Shown: one piece after another, positions 55,001 through 64,000 of the stretch
Numbering within the stretch: position 1 is the first letter of the stretch
Layout: every line of letters starts with the position of its first letter
Assembly: GCA_001643675.2 (NCBI GenBank)
Contig: LSRY02000063.1
Span: 279,501 to 343,500 of the forward strand
Source: Monocercomonoides exilis
Taxonomy: Eukaryota > Preaxostyla > Oxymonadida > Polymastigidae
Direction: 5' to 3'
DNA: 64,000 bases
Made by a program: the position numbers and the translations under genes
The notes under the pieces: generated by a model
Database searches by the model: none
Told to the model about the DNA's origin: nothing
What the model saw: only the letters and a program-made list of their open reading frames with translations

Positions 55001-58000
55001 CGATTTTCAACCTTCATCCATTCAGGCAATGACAAATTCTTATTTTTCTGTTAATTACATTATAGTCAATGTTGAAGCAGGAACATTTTCTATGGAATCA
55101 TGCAATCTCGGCTCTTTCTCCTTTTCTTCTTCGCCATTTTTGTTCTCAAGCCCGATAAAATTGTTATTTTCAAATTTTTATGCAAGTGCCATTCAATTAA
55201 AGTATTCACCGTTGTTTTTGTTTAACCAGCCGATTGATTCTGCAGAAAAGACTCAACGGAATGTAATAACTACGTCACTGATAATTGAGCACTCGACATT
55301 TTTGCAGCTAGAGGCTTCTGGAATGAATGATGCATGCGTTATTTCAACGAAAGCTGTTGTTGAAGCGGTAATAGAAGGATGCACATTTTGCGATGTATCG
55401 AACGAGAATAGCGCTTTTGGAGGTGCAATATTTATTGATATTGCCGAAAGCGGAAGTCTAACTGTGAATGGCACAACTGCAACAGAGCGATGCGCTTGCG
55501 AGAAGCTTAGTGTTGGGAGAGGAGGGTTCATGCACATTTGTCACAACAGAGCAGTCAGTGCCAGCAATGATCAGATGCTATTGAAGGATTTAAGTTTTGA
55601 TGGAAATGATGCATTTTGTGGAAAAGATTTGTTCATCTTATGTACATCACTTTTAGAAATAGTTGACAAAACAAAATTTGCGTTTGCGTTTGCAATTGGA
55701 GAACAAAAAAGAAATAATTCATTATTTGGCAAGGATGCGATTCGCTTTGAAGACGAAGTAGATTTATTCAGCTTGATAACAGGATATACAAGCAGCGATA
55801 TATATGTGGATGGCAACTCTGGTTTGGATCACGTTGGATGCGGAGGAAAACAGATGAGCTGTCGCAGCTTTGATGTTGGGCTCTCTCACTTGGCTGGAAA
55901 CGAGCAGAAAAATATTACTCTTCTAACCAACTCAAAATTAAATGCGGAAGTTGACGTTGATAATGTGAATATTTCTTCCAAAGGGGATTTGGTCTTCATT
56001 GAGCTTTCTGATGAGTTAGCAAAGACAAGAGATTGCGTTATTCTGTCTAAATTAGTAATATTTTTCTGTGTAACATTTTCTTTACCAGATCCATCCTCGA
56101 ACACCCACAGCGTACTGTTTCAGTCAAATGGAATCGGAACATCAATTACGCTGAATCAATGTTCATTTACTAATTCCACTCAAGAATCAATTTCGCAATC
56201 TCTGGTTTGGCTTTGCGATGGTTGCTTCTTCTTGAAGAAATGTACTTTGAAGGAGTTCAAATTTTCTGTTGCTCCATTCGTTATATGCAACACAGTAAAT
56301 TCTAACCCATACGCTAACATTGTTGAAATTACCAACGATGACAGCAATTCGATCCTTGTTGAAATAGATGAGAGCGTGGTGGGCTTTGTTGAAGGTAAAG
56401 GAAGCTCGCCAACTGTTATTAGCTCAGCTGACTTAAGCAATGATGTGATGCTAAACATCAAAAATAGCTCATTTATAGACTGTCATGCAGACTCCAATGA
56501 CTGTGGCGGAACGGTGCTATTCTCTCTGAATTGCAACGATGTCTTTTCAATGAATGACTCAAACATCACGAAATGCAGCGCATTGCAAGGAAAAGGAGGA
56601 GGAGTCTTTTTGGATTGCAAATGCGATGCAGATGTAACTCTTCCATTTGTGTTTGGCAATGTTTCGTTTACTGAAAACAGTGCAATTGTGGGAAGAGATG
56701 TGTTTGTTCGATGCGAATCGATTAATACACAAATTAACGAGAGCCAGTTTATAATAGACTTTAACGAAATGAAATTCAACAGAAATAATTCCATATGGGG
56801 AACGGATAACAAGAGGCCAGGCCAGGATGTTGACTTGATTCCAATTGTGATTGTTTACAGGAGCGAAATGATATTTGTGAAAGGAGGCGATGTTAATGCA
56901 GAAGATAAAAATCCATGTGGAAGCATTTCTTCCCCGTGCAGCACAGTGAACTTTGGGCTCAGTCATATTCTCCCTTCGAGTTATAGTCGTTTGATGATTT
57001 GTAAAGAAGCAGCGATAACTTCTGAAGGAATGGTTCATAATGTGACAATTCAGAGTTTCGATGCATCTGAATCCACTTTTATTCTGTTTAAAGACATAAT
57101 TGAAGCAAACATGGCAACTAATTATTTGCTTCTATGCTGGGATAAATCCGCTGTTGATTCTCTAATTTTCGAAATAAGAGAAACATTTGAATGCACATGC
57201 GAATCGATTATTAAGCAAAAAAACGGGACGTTGAGGTTATCTTCGTGCGAAATGCGAAGTGTTTCGCAGAAGACGATCAACTCCAGCATGATATTAGTTC
57301 AGAGCGGAGTGATAGAGATGTATAGAATATCAATCAACAACCTCATCCTGAGCGAAGAGATGCTTGTCTTTCAACAGGGAACAAGCTCTAACTTGAATAA
57401 CGTCTCTTTTTCATCTGTTAAGTGCTCTTCTGTTATTGTTGGCTCAAAAGCAGGTCTTGTTTTTAACCAAATCAACGCTAATGAGGTGAACACGAAGAAA
57501 GACTTCATTTCCATCGAAACTGATGTTCAAAAGACAAGTTTTTCAAATGTGACATTTAATAACATCAACGTTTCAGAAGGACACTTTATCAAAGTTAAAA
57601 GTGAGAAAACTGAAAGTGATATAACAGAAGATTGCTCAGAGATTGAGATTATTAACACAAATTTCAAACAAATTCAGATATTCGAAGCGAATTCCATTAT
57701 TCTCATGTCATCTGTTCGCTCTGTGAAAAGGACAGCTTCATTTTGCTTCCTGCGAATGAGGGACTGCATTTTTAGAAGGTGCTTATCACCAAAGGAACAA
57801 GGGAAAATTATCAATGCCAACGGAAATTGGAACGTTTCGGTTGAAATTTGTGACATTGATGCATTTGAAGGTGAGAATGCCAACGAAATAGTTTATAAGA
57901 ATGATAGATTAATCACTGAAAAGAATAATTTCGATCAATTGAAGCCAAAAAGGCAGAAATTGGCAAACGAAGCTGAAGAAATATGCAAATGGAATAAATC

Positions 58001-60032
58001 GTCAATAGAATTTACAGATTGCTCAGTCTCAATGAAAGATACAGCGATAACTAATTCCTCAAAAGGAGGGCTGACCATTTCAGGCGGAAAAGCGTCGATT
58101 GAGAAAGGAGAATTTGAGAACAACAACCCACATTTTGAAAGATATCCATCAGTAAGAAGAAACATCTATTGCTACAATTCAGCGCAATTGAATGTGATCA
58201 GCTTGAAAGGAGGTGATGGACTCAGAAATAACACTTCCTTGTGGATTTTGAATGATGGATGTGAACTATCAGGAATTGCATCGGAGCGGAAATCTGCTAA
58301 CTTTATTCCAACACTTAATTCAGTTGAGGTTGAAGAGCATGGAATTAATATAAAACTGAATTTCAAAGGATCGCTGCTTCTTCCGTGTAATTTATCATTT
58401 CAGATTAGCTCTATCGCAGATGATGTGGAAATGATCGAAAAATTTGGTTTCACATCTGATGGATTTGTTTCAGAAAGCGAAGTTTGGGCGATAATTGATT
58501 TGGCATTTGTTGAGTCCCTGCCAAAAGAATCTGAAATATCAGCTTCAATTTTATTTGTGGATGGAAATGCAACATTATCTACATCGCCTTTTGTGCTGAG
58601 AAATAAGACTGTTACAAATGACAAGCCAAATGAAGATGAACATTTTTCTCAGAACGTCAACAATACAAATTCGTGGAGCGGACTTCTGATTATTATTATT
58701 CTTGCAGTTCTTCTGTTCATAATATTGATTATTTCGATTATTGTGACAATTCGATGGAGAAAGCAAAAGAGAAGAACAAAGGAATTAGAAGTGATTGTGG
58801 AAGACACAGTGAGAAAGGATCCCAAAGCATTTGAAATGGTCACAATGGAGATGTCACCAGAGGAGCAGTGGAGGAGGGCAGAAAGAGAAGCTGAGAAGAA
58901 GAACGAAGAAAGGATAAAGAAAAGAATGAATGGAAAGGAGATGGAGCATTCAGAATCTTCGGAGTACCTTCTGGCGGAGAGCGATTCCACAGAATACATT
59001 CTGGGAAGAGATTCAGACAAGATCCCTCAATGGATGCTGGAGAAGGTCGATGAGAAGGAAGAAGATGATGCTTCGAGAAAGCGAACACCATCACCATCCA
59101 TTTCATCCACATCAACCACAGACACTTCAGACACAGACTCCACATTTGTAAGAGGGGAGGATCTGTGTCCAACCACCTCATCGATGTCGAATCTGGTGGA
59201 TGCAATGGCCTGCTCATCACCGCATGAGAAATTAATTGTGGATCTGAGGGATTCATTGTTCATGCTGTTGCATGGAATGAACGAGAAGAAAGAGATGGCA
59301 ATCGGCACTCTGCAGGAGAGGGAGCAAACAGCTGCACAGATCCTGTTCTGGGTGGCGAATGGAGCACTCCATTCATTTGACGAAATGGAAAATGAACTTT
59401 CCTCCTTGCAAAGTCTGAGTCCTCACATTGTTTTGTTCTCTGAACACATGGTCATATGCATTGTGATGCATTCAGACTTCTCTTCTGACTCTGATTCGTC
59501 TTCCATCTCATCAACCTCCACAATTGTCACATCTTCTTCTGATTTCTCATCTGCAAAGAGGAATGGAAAGAATTCTCCTCCTCCTTCATCTGCCTTTGAG
59601 GATGATGAAGACAACAGAAAAGAGTGTATGCGATGGAAGGCGCCTGAGCTGCTGATCAACAAGAACATGGGAGCAACAAAGGAGTCAGTTTCCTTTTCGA
59701 TTGGGACGATGCTGTGGGAGTGCCTGACGCTCCATATTCCGTTTGGAGATTATGAGGCAGAAATGGCTGGGCAGAAGATTGTGAATGGAGAGAGGATGGA
59801 CACGAGAAGCATTGAGCAGTCCAGTTTGATTGGCGTTGTGAAAAAGTGTGTGTCTTCTCAAACACGCGACAGATTGTCACTGATGGAACTTAAACGAGAA
59901 TTCATTCAGCACTTTCCGGCAGGAGCTGTTATGCTGACGATAACTGATGCAGTCACTTACAGAGATGACAGCGAATATGAAGATGGAAACAACGAAGATT
60001 CTGGAACTGTGGAAGAAAGTGGAATGAATTAA
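52023..60032 (+). CDS. Giant receptor C: beta-helix ectodomain, one TM helix, pseudokinase-like tail
   Basis: A single intact frame of 2669 codons. The signal peptide is MKIYKNFIIFLLIFLIEFSN. The ectodomain has beta-helix rungs (GGGI, GGGLYLNR, GGAIFIDI, GGGVFLDC), N-x-S/T sequons and four module markers: CGMNERKCKSI near residue 540, CGKEVACKSVDYG near 885, CGGKQMSCRSFDVG near 1275 and CGSISSPCSTVNFG near 1635. The shared membrane-proximal module (SLKGGDG...TSLWILNDGC) precedes one TM helix near residues 2220-2245. The ~420-aa tail has the EMSPEEQWRRAEREAEKKNE helix, EDLCPTTSSMSNLVDAMACS, and a kinase C-lobe-like region (MRWKAPELL; FSIGTMLWECLTLHIPFGD). HRD and DFG are absent, and a Ser/Asp-rich insert sits where the activation loop would be. 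Probably a surface receptor with a docking-type pseudokinase; ligand unknown. It is the intact paralogue of receptor B. Confidence 0.88.
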   Translation: MKIYKNFIIFLLIFLIEFSNACASPAVSSAYQKIIRKSYEIPSRSDDEILTDEKQRNYTFKERNPHKCIIHSTFMKHSKTNETFINLVNSTFNIGDVIIMESRFTEIIFCDSKSFSAVRDCSVRGWCTQEERSIFNCEGTLSISNLSLISLDSLTFASSLISTTKKKTDGIAEVRKCAFENLLIYSNIPLMGNRHLKRVCLSQCFFFNISHQKNKYDDKSATLTHYEIDNCDIHFVDSSIYGSLVNGMSTIGGFFMRNTSFEACEQMIERNETFETTGSDPIDINDTTFRNIHSETNGAAIYHSAGCPLTVLRCIFENCSSDDHGGGIRVISQALNYSITIKFSIGINCSALARGGFFSGDYQSGAVIERCEFIDCFSSTGGGGLYLNRFPKDILVSECNFSTCHDIEVSEKLSGGGITIGDSSNFTIRDCSFIQCSAAYGGGINFQGDGTYGGEWTASVMFCFFEANEGRCGAKDISFRGNWITYCSMNMLKECRTLSQGINLVMNDTVDVSGWIPSRYFNPLYVNVDLGIDHRGCGMNERKCKSISFVPSLVEEGGNEITQIVIESVRLTENGCNIGEKKINVSKKPTEDVIISSSVQLNALFHLTTGVLGMNSFTLIHNSTSSSPGTSLFLVSSTGTLLISKCNITCESLPTTNAAFIEPVIVARSGFIELSETSIAEFLLSNAGVIYFASSASVKLMSTNICNVTSENYNGAALNGVVGNGKYLILNGSVLRNISTDGGNGGGMSVSMEMNSSLQIHGVDKESEIFSCRAVALPEQESFGGGIYLKSEAESIELEITYLKCSANEASVGKNAYVFLNDLRTKVNEVKFAFMCNLDDAERDGGVIGKDLRKFSSDVNLFIFIDGYVSNVIELDRSDGEDEKYCGKEVACKSVDYGVGKLNGSDDRRLQLVGSSVVNNIFELLNTVVKGMNEKKILVVNDSLGGLSNAVITAKEEVTFEQVIFHLPNNFVNNQNTIFESKMSEGHLIMNQCDFQPSSIQAMTNSYFSVNYIIVNVEAGTFSMESCNLGSFSFSSSPFLFSSPIKLLFSNFYASAIQLKYSPLFLFNQPIDSAEKTQRNVITTSLIIEHSTFLQLEASGMNDACVISTKAVVEAVIEGCTFCDVSNENSAFGGAIFIDIAESGSLTVNGTTATERCACEKLSVGRGGFMHICHNRAVSASNDQMLLKDLSFDGNDAFCGKDLFILCTSLLEIVDKTKFAFAFAIGEQKRNNSLFGKDAIRFEDEVDLFSLITGYTSSDIYVDGNSGLDHVGCGGKQMSCRSFDVGLSHLAGNEQKNITLLTNSKLNAEVDVDNVNISSKGDLVFIELSDELAKTRDCVILSKLVIFFCVTFSLPDPSSNTHSVLFQSNGIGTSITLNQCSFTNSTQESISQSLVWLCDGCFFLKKCTLKEFKFSVAPFVICNTVNSNPYANIVEITNDDSNSILVEIDESVVGFVEGKGSSPTVISSADLSNDVMLNIKNSSFIDCHADSNDCGGTVLFSLNCNDVFSMNDSNITKCSALQGKGGGVFLDCKCDADVTLPFVFGNVSFTENSAIVGRDVFVRCESINTQINESQFIIDFNEMKFNRNNSIWGTDNKRPGQDVDLIPIVIVYRSEMIFVKGGDVNAEDKNPCGSISSPCSTVNFGLSHILPSSYSRLMICKEAAITSEGMVHNVTIQSFDASESTFILFKDIIEANMATNYLLLCWDKSAVDSLIFEIRETFECTCESIIKQKNGTLRLSSCEMRSVSQKTINSSMILVQSGVIEMYRISINNLILSEEMLVFQQGTSSNLNNVSFSSVKCSSVIVGSKAGLVFNQINANEVNTKKDFISIETDVQKTSFSNVTFNNINVSEGHFIKVKSEKTESDITEDCSEIEIINTNFKQIQIFEANSIILMSSVRSVKRTASFCFLRMRDCIFRRCLSPKEQGKIINANGNWNVSVEICDIDAFEGENANEIVYKNDRLITEKNNFDQLKPKRQKLANEAEEICKWNKSSIEFTDCSVSMKDTAITNSSKGGLTISGGKASIEKGEFENNNPHFERYPSVRRNIYCYNSAQLNVISLKGGDGLRNNTSLWILNDGCELSGIASERKSANFIPTLNSVEVEEHGINIKLNFKGSLLLPCNLSFQISSIADDVEMIEKFGFTSDGFVSESEVWAIIDLAFVESLPKESEISASILFVDGNATLSTSPFVLRNKTVTNDKPNEDEHFSQNVNNTNSWSGLLIIIILAVLLFIILIISIIVTIRWRKQKRRTKELEVIVEDTVRKDPKAFEMVTMEMSPEEQWRRAEREAEKKNEERIKKRMNGKEMEHSESSEYLLAESDSTEYILGRDSDKIPQWMLEKVDEKEEDDASRKRTPSPSISSTSTTDTSDTDSTFVRGEDLCPTTSSMSNLVDAMACSSPHEKLIVDLRDSLFMLLHGMNEKKEMAIGTLQEREQTAAQILFWVANGALHSFDEMENELSSLQSLSPHIVLFSEHMVICIVMHSDFSSDSDSSSISSTSTIVTSSSDFSSAKRNGKNSPPPSSAFEDDEDNRKECMRWKAPELLINKNMGATKESVSFSIGTMLWECLTLHIPFGDYEAEMAGQKIVNGERMDTRSIEQSSLIGVVKKCVSSQTRDRLSLMELKREFIQHFPAGAVMLTITDAVTYRDDSEYEDGNNEDSGTVEESGMN

Positions 60033-60741
60033 ACAAGATATTATTTTTTTTAAAATAAATATATATATTATAATTTTATTTTTCTTTTTTGAAATTCTTT
60101 GGGTTGGAAATAGTCGAGTGGGTCTGTTTATTAGCAACAATTTTCCAGTTGATTTGCTTTGAGCTTGAATAATTTGTCTTTTTTCGCCTCTCTTTTAATT
60201 CGACAACATCTTTGCTCTCCTTCCTCTTCATCTTCTTTCTATTCTTCTTTCAACAAAACATTTCTTATTTTTTAAATTGCATTACATTTTTTGTGATTGT
60301 TTACGTTTATATGTATTTAAATTAAGTTATATTTTTTTATTCATTTGCTTCATTTATTAGAAATTTGAAAAATTCCTTTTCCCTTAATTAATTTCACAAT
60401 TCAAAAAAGAAAGAATTTCATGTTTGCTATATATATATCCCCCCCCCCCCCCCCCCCCCCCCCAAGCCTTCTGGCTATGAGAAATGATGATGAAACAAAA
60501 GTTTTTGAGCAAAAACAATTTCTAATTAGATATTTTGAATCTTTTTTAAGGTAAAAAAAAAAAATTCGGAAAATAATAATCAATTTTCATAAAAAAAAAT
60601 TATTATTGAATAATTTGTTATTTATAAATAACATAAAGAAACAATTGTGAAAATTTTTGTTGAAATTGAAAAAAGATATAATTATGGTTCGTTTGTTGAA
60701 ATAGTATTTATCTTTCTCTCCTCTATTTAACGTGAGTTTAA
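60033..60741. other. AT-rich intergenic region with poly-C run
   Basis: Spacer between receptor C and IFT80, both on the plus strand. It contains TA repeats near 60428-60438 followed at once by a C25 run. No gene is seen. Confidence 0.65.
60439..60463. repeat. Poly-C run of 25
   Basis: Twenty-five consecutive C, preceded by (TA)n. It is exceptional because the surrounding DNA is strongly AT-rich. Confidence 0.85.
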
Positions 60742-63700
60742 ATGAGTAGACTCGAGGTGATAAAGCTTGATTCTACAGCTCATTCGGATTCTGTTTCTGC
60801 TGTTGAATTTGGAACCGGCTCGGAGGTATATTCGTTTGGTGATGATCAGGTTGTTAACCAGTTCAATATAACTGGAGAACATCTTGGAATGATACGAAAA
60901 ATAGAAGACACAAGCGTTCTTGATTGCCATAGAGCACCACAGAAACGTGGGCCACTTGGCTTATCGATTAAAACTCAACCATCTGTTGATGATACAATTG
61001 CTCTTGCTTGCACTGATGGTATACTATTTTTATGATATTTTTATACAGAAAATTTTCTTTTTTGTTTTATTGCGATTTCATATTAATTAATGGACTGTAA
61101 CTTTGATTGAATTTAAAGGAACATTTCGTCTTTTGACACCAAAAAAACTTACAAAAAAAGAAGCACACGAAGGAGCTGTATTATGTGTCAGGTGGTCATG
61201 GGATGGGTCGCAACTTGCAACATCTGGAGATGATGGATTTGTTAAAGTTTGGAGTAGAACTGGAGAATCAACAAAAGTTGCAAAAACAGAAAATCCTGTA
61301 TTTGCAGTTTGCTGGAGTCCTGCAGATGATCAGATAGCCTTTTGCTCGTTTGCACCTGAACGATCTTTATTTTATTAAAATAGTTCTTTTTTATTCTTTT
61401 TTTTTTTAAAAAATTAATGTTTGTAGTGGAAACCGTATAGCAATAAGGGCACTTCAAATCACAAGAAAACAGCTTTTATGGAATGCGCATCCAGGAATAG
61501 TTTTATGTATGGATTGGTCTGCAGCAAACGGGCTTCTTCTCTCCGGAGGAGAAGACAGAACATACAGGATTTGGACAGGTCAGGGAAGGAATCTGTACAG
61601 TTCCCGTATGTTTGCCTATCCCATCACGTCTGTGTGCTGGTCGATGCGCGGAGAGACATTTGCCGTCGGCTCGATGAACTGTGTCGTGTTGTGCGATGCG
61701 GCTGGCTGGGAGAAGCATGTCATCTACAACGACACAGCCTCAATCACACGTCTGAGATTCTCGCCAAATGGGAGGCAGCTGGCAGGAGCTGGATACAACG
61801 GGTCGGTGCTGATGTGCAGAGTGGTGGCTAATAAAGTCAGATGGGAGAACTTCGTAGCGAGCGAAGAGGAAATGAACAAAGTGGCAGTTTATGACGTGAT
61901 GAACGATGTTTGCAATCACTTAATTTCTTTCTTTTTCTTTTTTAGATAATTTATAAAAAATATATTATCCATTTCTAAATTAATGTAATCATGCACTTAC
62001 GATACTTAAACTTGATAAATGTGCCATCTTCTTCATCCTCTTCTTTATCGCCTCAACATTCATTCGCATTCCATTAGACTGTTGATTACATTGATCTGAT
62101 GCACCACCATCGCGACTCCCACTCCACACCAGTCATCCACGCCATGGGAATCAACAGAGACCATCTGCTGATTGTCACACAGACACACGTCTTCTCCTTC
62201 GACATGCCCAACTTCAACTCAGCTCCTCCTCATCTGATCCCTTTCACTGCCTCGTCCGTCGCACTGTGTGTGCTGGCCGAGCGGCATTTCCTGCTTGTCG
62301 TGTCATCCACTTCTGCCTCTTCTTCTGCCTCGTCTGTTGCTGGCGGTGGATCCGGCTCTGCAGTGATGGGACTTGTCTTCGGATACGACGGGAAGGCCAT
62401 CTGCCAAATCAACTTGGCTTCGTGCTTCTCAAACACAAACGCCATCAACAGCAAGCTCGTTGCACTCAATAACCAGATTGTGGCTGTGGTTGAGGGAAGC
62501 GAAGGAAAAGGTATGGATGATATTTTTGATTAATTTGACGTTTGAATTTTCTTTTTATTTATTATATTTCCTGTTATATTTAATCATATATAATTTTTTT
62601 TCACATTCACTTTCAAACATTCGCTTATTTCTATTCTTTCCCTTTATTTTCTTTTCTGTTTAATTCTCTTTCTTTTTTGTAAGTTGTCCGCATTTTCTCT
62701 GCCAGCAGCGGGCGACAGATCGGCGAGCCACTTCGGATGGATGTGGGTGTGAATGAAGTGTCTCTTTCGCAGCGCAACCCAACGCAGTCCCTTTTGGCTG
62801 TGGTGGACAAGTCGCACTCGCTGTTTGTGGTGAATGTGCGGCAGAATGAGAAGCTGAAGTTCGCATCTGTCGTCGACTCTGTCATGTGGCACGCCACCAC
62901 TGACCAGCTGGCTGTGGTTATGGAAGGCGCTCTTTCTATCTGGATCCATCCATACGGTGCATTCACAGACAAGGCCAGCATCGACAAGTTCCGCACCGTC
63001 ATACCGCTGCCGCTGGCTGCTGTGCCTGTCGTCGGTGGCTCTGTGATGTTCTCTGCCACACCGATTTCCTCGTCATCTGCGTCTTCTTCTGCAGTCAGTT
63101 CTGGTAAGCGCTTCTTGTCTGGCTCGTCTCCTGACTCTGCCTCGTCTGATTTCTCACCCATGTCAGCCTCTTCCTCCTCCTCTTCCTCATCTTCGCCTCT
63201 GTCTGGTCTGAATGCCTCGCCCTCCATCGGCTCATCTGCCATCGCCTCTGCAGCCACCACGACGACCGCCGGCACAACTTCTGAAGGGATCGACCTGGTT
63301 GCGTTCTTCGGGTCGCAATGCTGCTGTGTGCGTGCGTGTGATGGCGTCAGCGTGTGGGTAGGAGTGCGCCCGTTCGGCGAGATGCTGCACGAGACAGTGG
63401 CTGCTGGGCGGTGGGAGGAAGCGAACCGCCTCTGCCGCTATGTGAACGAGCGGTGCCTGTGGCACTGCTTTGCTGCGATGGCGATAGAAAACAAGGAGCT
63501 CAACTTTGCCGAGCTGGCGTATGCTGCCTTGGACGAGGTGGATAAGGTGCGTTTTGTGATTCATCTGCGGTCGGTGCCGTATGCCGAGGTGAAGAACGCC
63601 GAGCTGCTGCTGCTGAAGAGGAAGGCAGACGAGGCTGAGAAAGTGCTGCTGACTGCGGGCTTCCGGCGGCAGGCGATCAAAATGAATGCGCGGCTGTTCC

Positions 63701-64000
63701 GCTGGCAGCGTGCGCTGGACATTGCTGAAGGAACTGTTGGCGGTGGAGGATTCAGCGGGAAGAGAGGAGGAGTGAAGGGAGACGGAGAGGAAGACGAGGA
63801 AGGCGGAGAGGGCGGAGACGGAGGAGACGGAGGAGACGGGGAGAAAGGAAGAGATTTCGGAAGCGGCGGTAGCGGAAGCCGGACATCGGTGAATCTTGTG
63901 GAGTATGTGGTGGGGCTGCGGAGAAGGTTTCTGAGGACGATTTTCCAGTCAACCGAGAAAGGCTCCACGCAATCTGCGCCTGAGACCATTCCGGGCTTTC
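60742..64000 (+). CDS. IFT80: Intraflagellar transport protein IFT80 (3' end outside window)
   Basis: Five exons seen: 60742-61018, 61119-61347, 61427-61907, 62078-62510 and 62684->64000; all phases agree. N-terminal WD40 propeller motifs include GAVLCVRWSWDGSQLATSGD, NAHPGIVLCMDWSAANGLLL, LSGGEDRTYRIWTGQGR and YPITSVCWSMRGETFAVGS. A second propeller follows, with AERHFLLVVSS and VRIFSASSGRQIGEPL. Then comes the helical region typical of IFT80: GRWEEANRLCRYVNERCLWH and FAELAYAALDEVDKVRF, closely like the animal protein. IFT80 is an IFT-B subunit carrying cargo along cilia and flagella. Two insertions are unusual: a long Ser-rich loop at about 63065-63260 and a Gly/Asp/Glu loop at about 63735-63880. 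The animal protein is about 780 aa; this one is already over 900 codons. Confidence 0.93.

Noticed and set aside
1-64000. tRNA, rRNA, CRISPR arrays, prophage or bacterial operons
   Set aside because: No cloverleaf, rRNA block or spaced direct repeats noticed by eye; gene structure is eukaryotic throughout. A tRNAscan run would be needed to exclude a tRNA with certainty.

Overview
The window reads as nuclear DNA of an anaerobic or microaerophilic flagellated protist. The intergenic DNA is AT-rich. Genes carry several short introns, often 35-235 nt, with relaxed GT...AG borders, and TAA, TAG and TGA all appear as ordinary terminators. IFT80 implies cilia or flagella. A bacterial-type iron alcohol dehydrogenase, a TmcB-like membrane protein and three giant Pmp-like beta-helix surface proteins resemble what is known from metamonads. 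The intron density and weak splice signals fit an oxymonad (Preaxostyla) better than a trichomonad or diplomonad. The organism assignment is inference.

Layout: a split GHKL/histidine-kinase-like gene runs off the left edge (<1-2043, minus), head-to-head with an Fe-ADH gene (2148-3384, plus). Giant receptor A (4583-17152, minus, 4189 aa) is head-to-head with a tandem four-helix, tetraspanin-like gene (17268-19495, plus). A small unknown gene follows (20450-21160). Next come an eight-exon WDR5-like beta-propeller gene with a huge Ser-rich tail (22286-26552, minus) and a 1.8 kb AT-rich gap. Giant receptor B (28375-36153, minus) is split by a single in-frame TGA. A CCHC-knuckle SREK1IP1-like gene (37290-38463, minus) is head-to-head with ribosomal protein eL14 (38592-39303, plus). 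Then follow a TmcB-like polytopic protein (40739-45760, minus), an AT-rich gap holding a pogo/Tigger-like MITE candidate, an EME1-like gene (48299-49609, minus) head-to-head with phosphofructokinase (49811-51580, plus), giant receptor C (52023-60032, plus, 2669 aa), and IFT80 (60742 to the right edge, plus).

Most exon models were rebuilt by eye from reading-frame phase, GT/AG borders and fit to the protein family. Several borders, stated per entry, are tentative.

Two themes stand out. First, receptors A, B and C form one family: signal peptide, repeated Cys-marked beta-helix modules, a shared membrane-proximal module, one transmembrane helix and a cytoplasmic tail. B and C share a conserved tail resembling the C-lobe of a protein kinase without catalytic motifs, while A has an unrelated Lys/Glu-rich tail. 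The TGA in B sits where the family has a conserved Cys. Second, many long genes on both strands become GC-richer from 5' to 3'. Introns concentrate in their AT-rich 5' parts, and low-complexity Ser codon runs concentrate in their GC-rich terminal exons.
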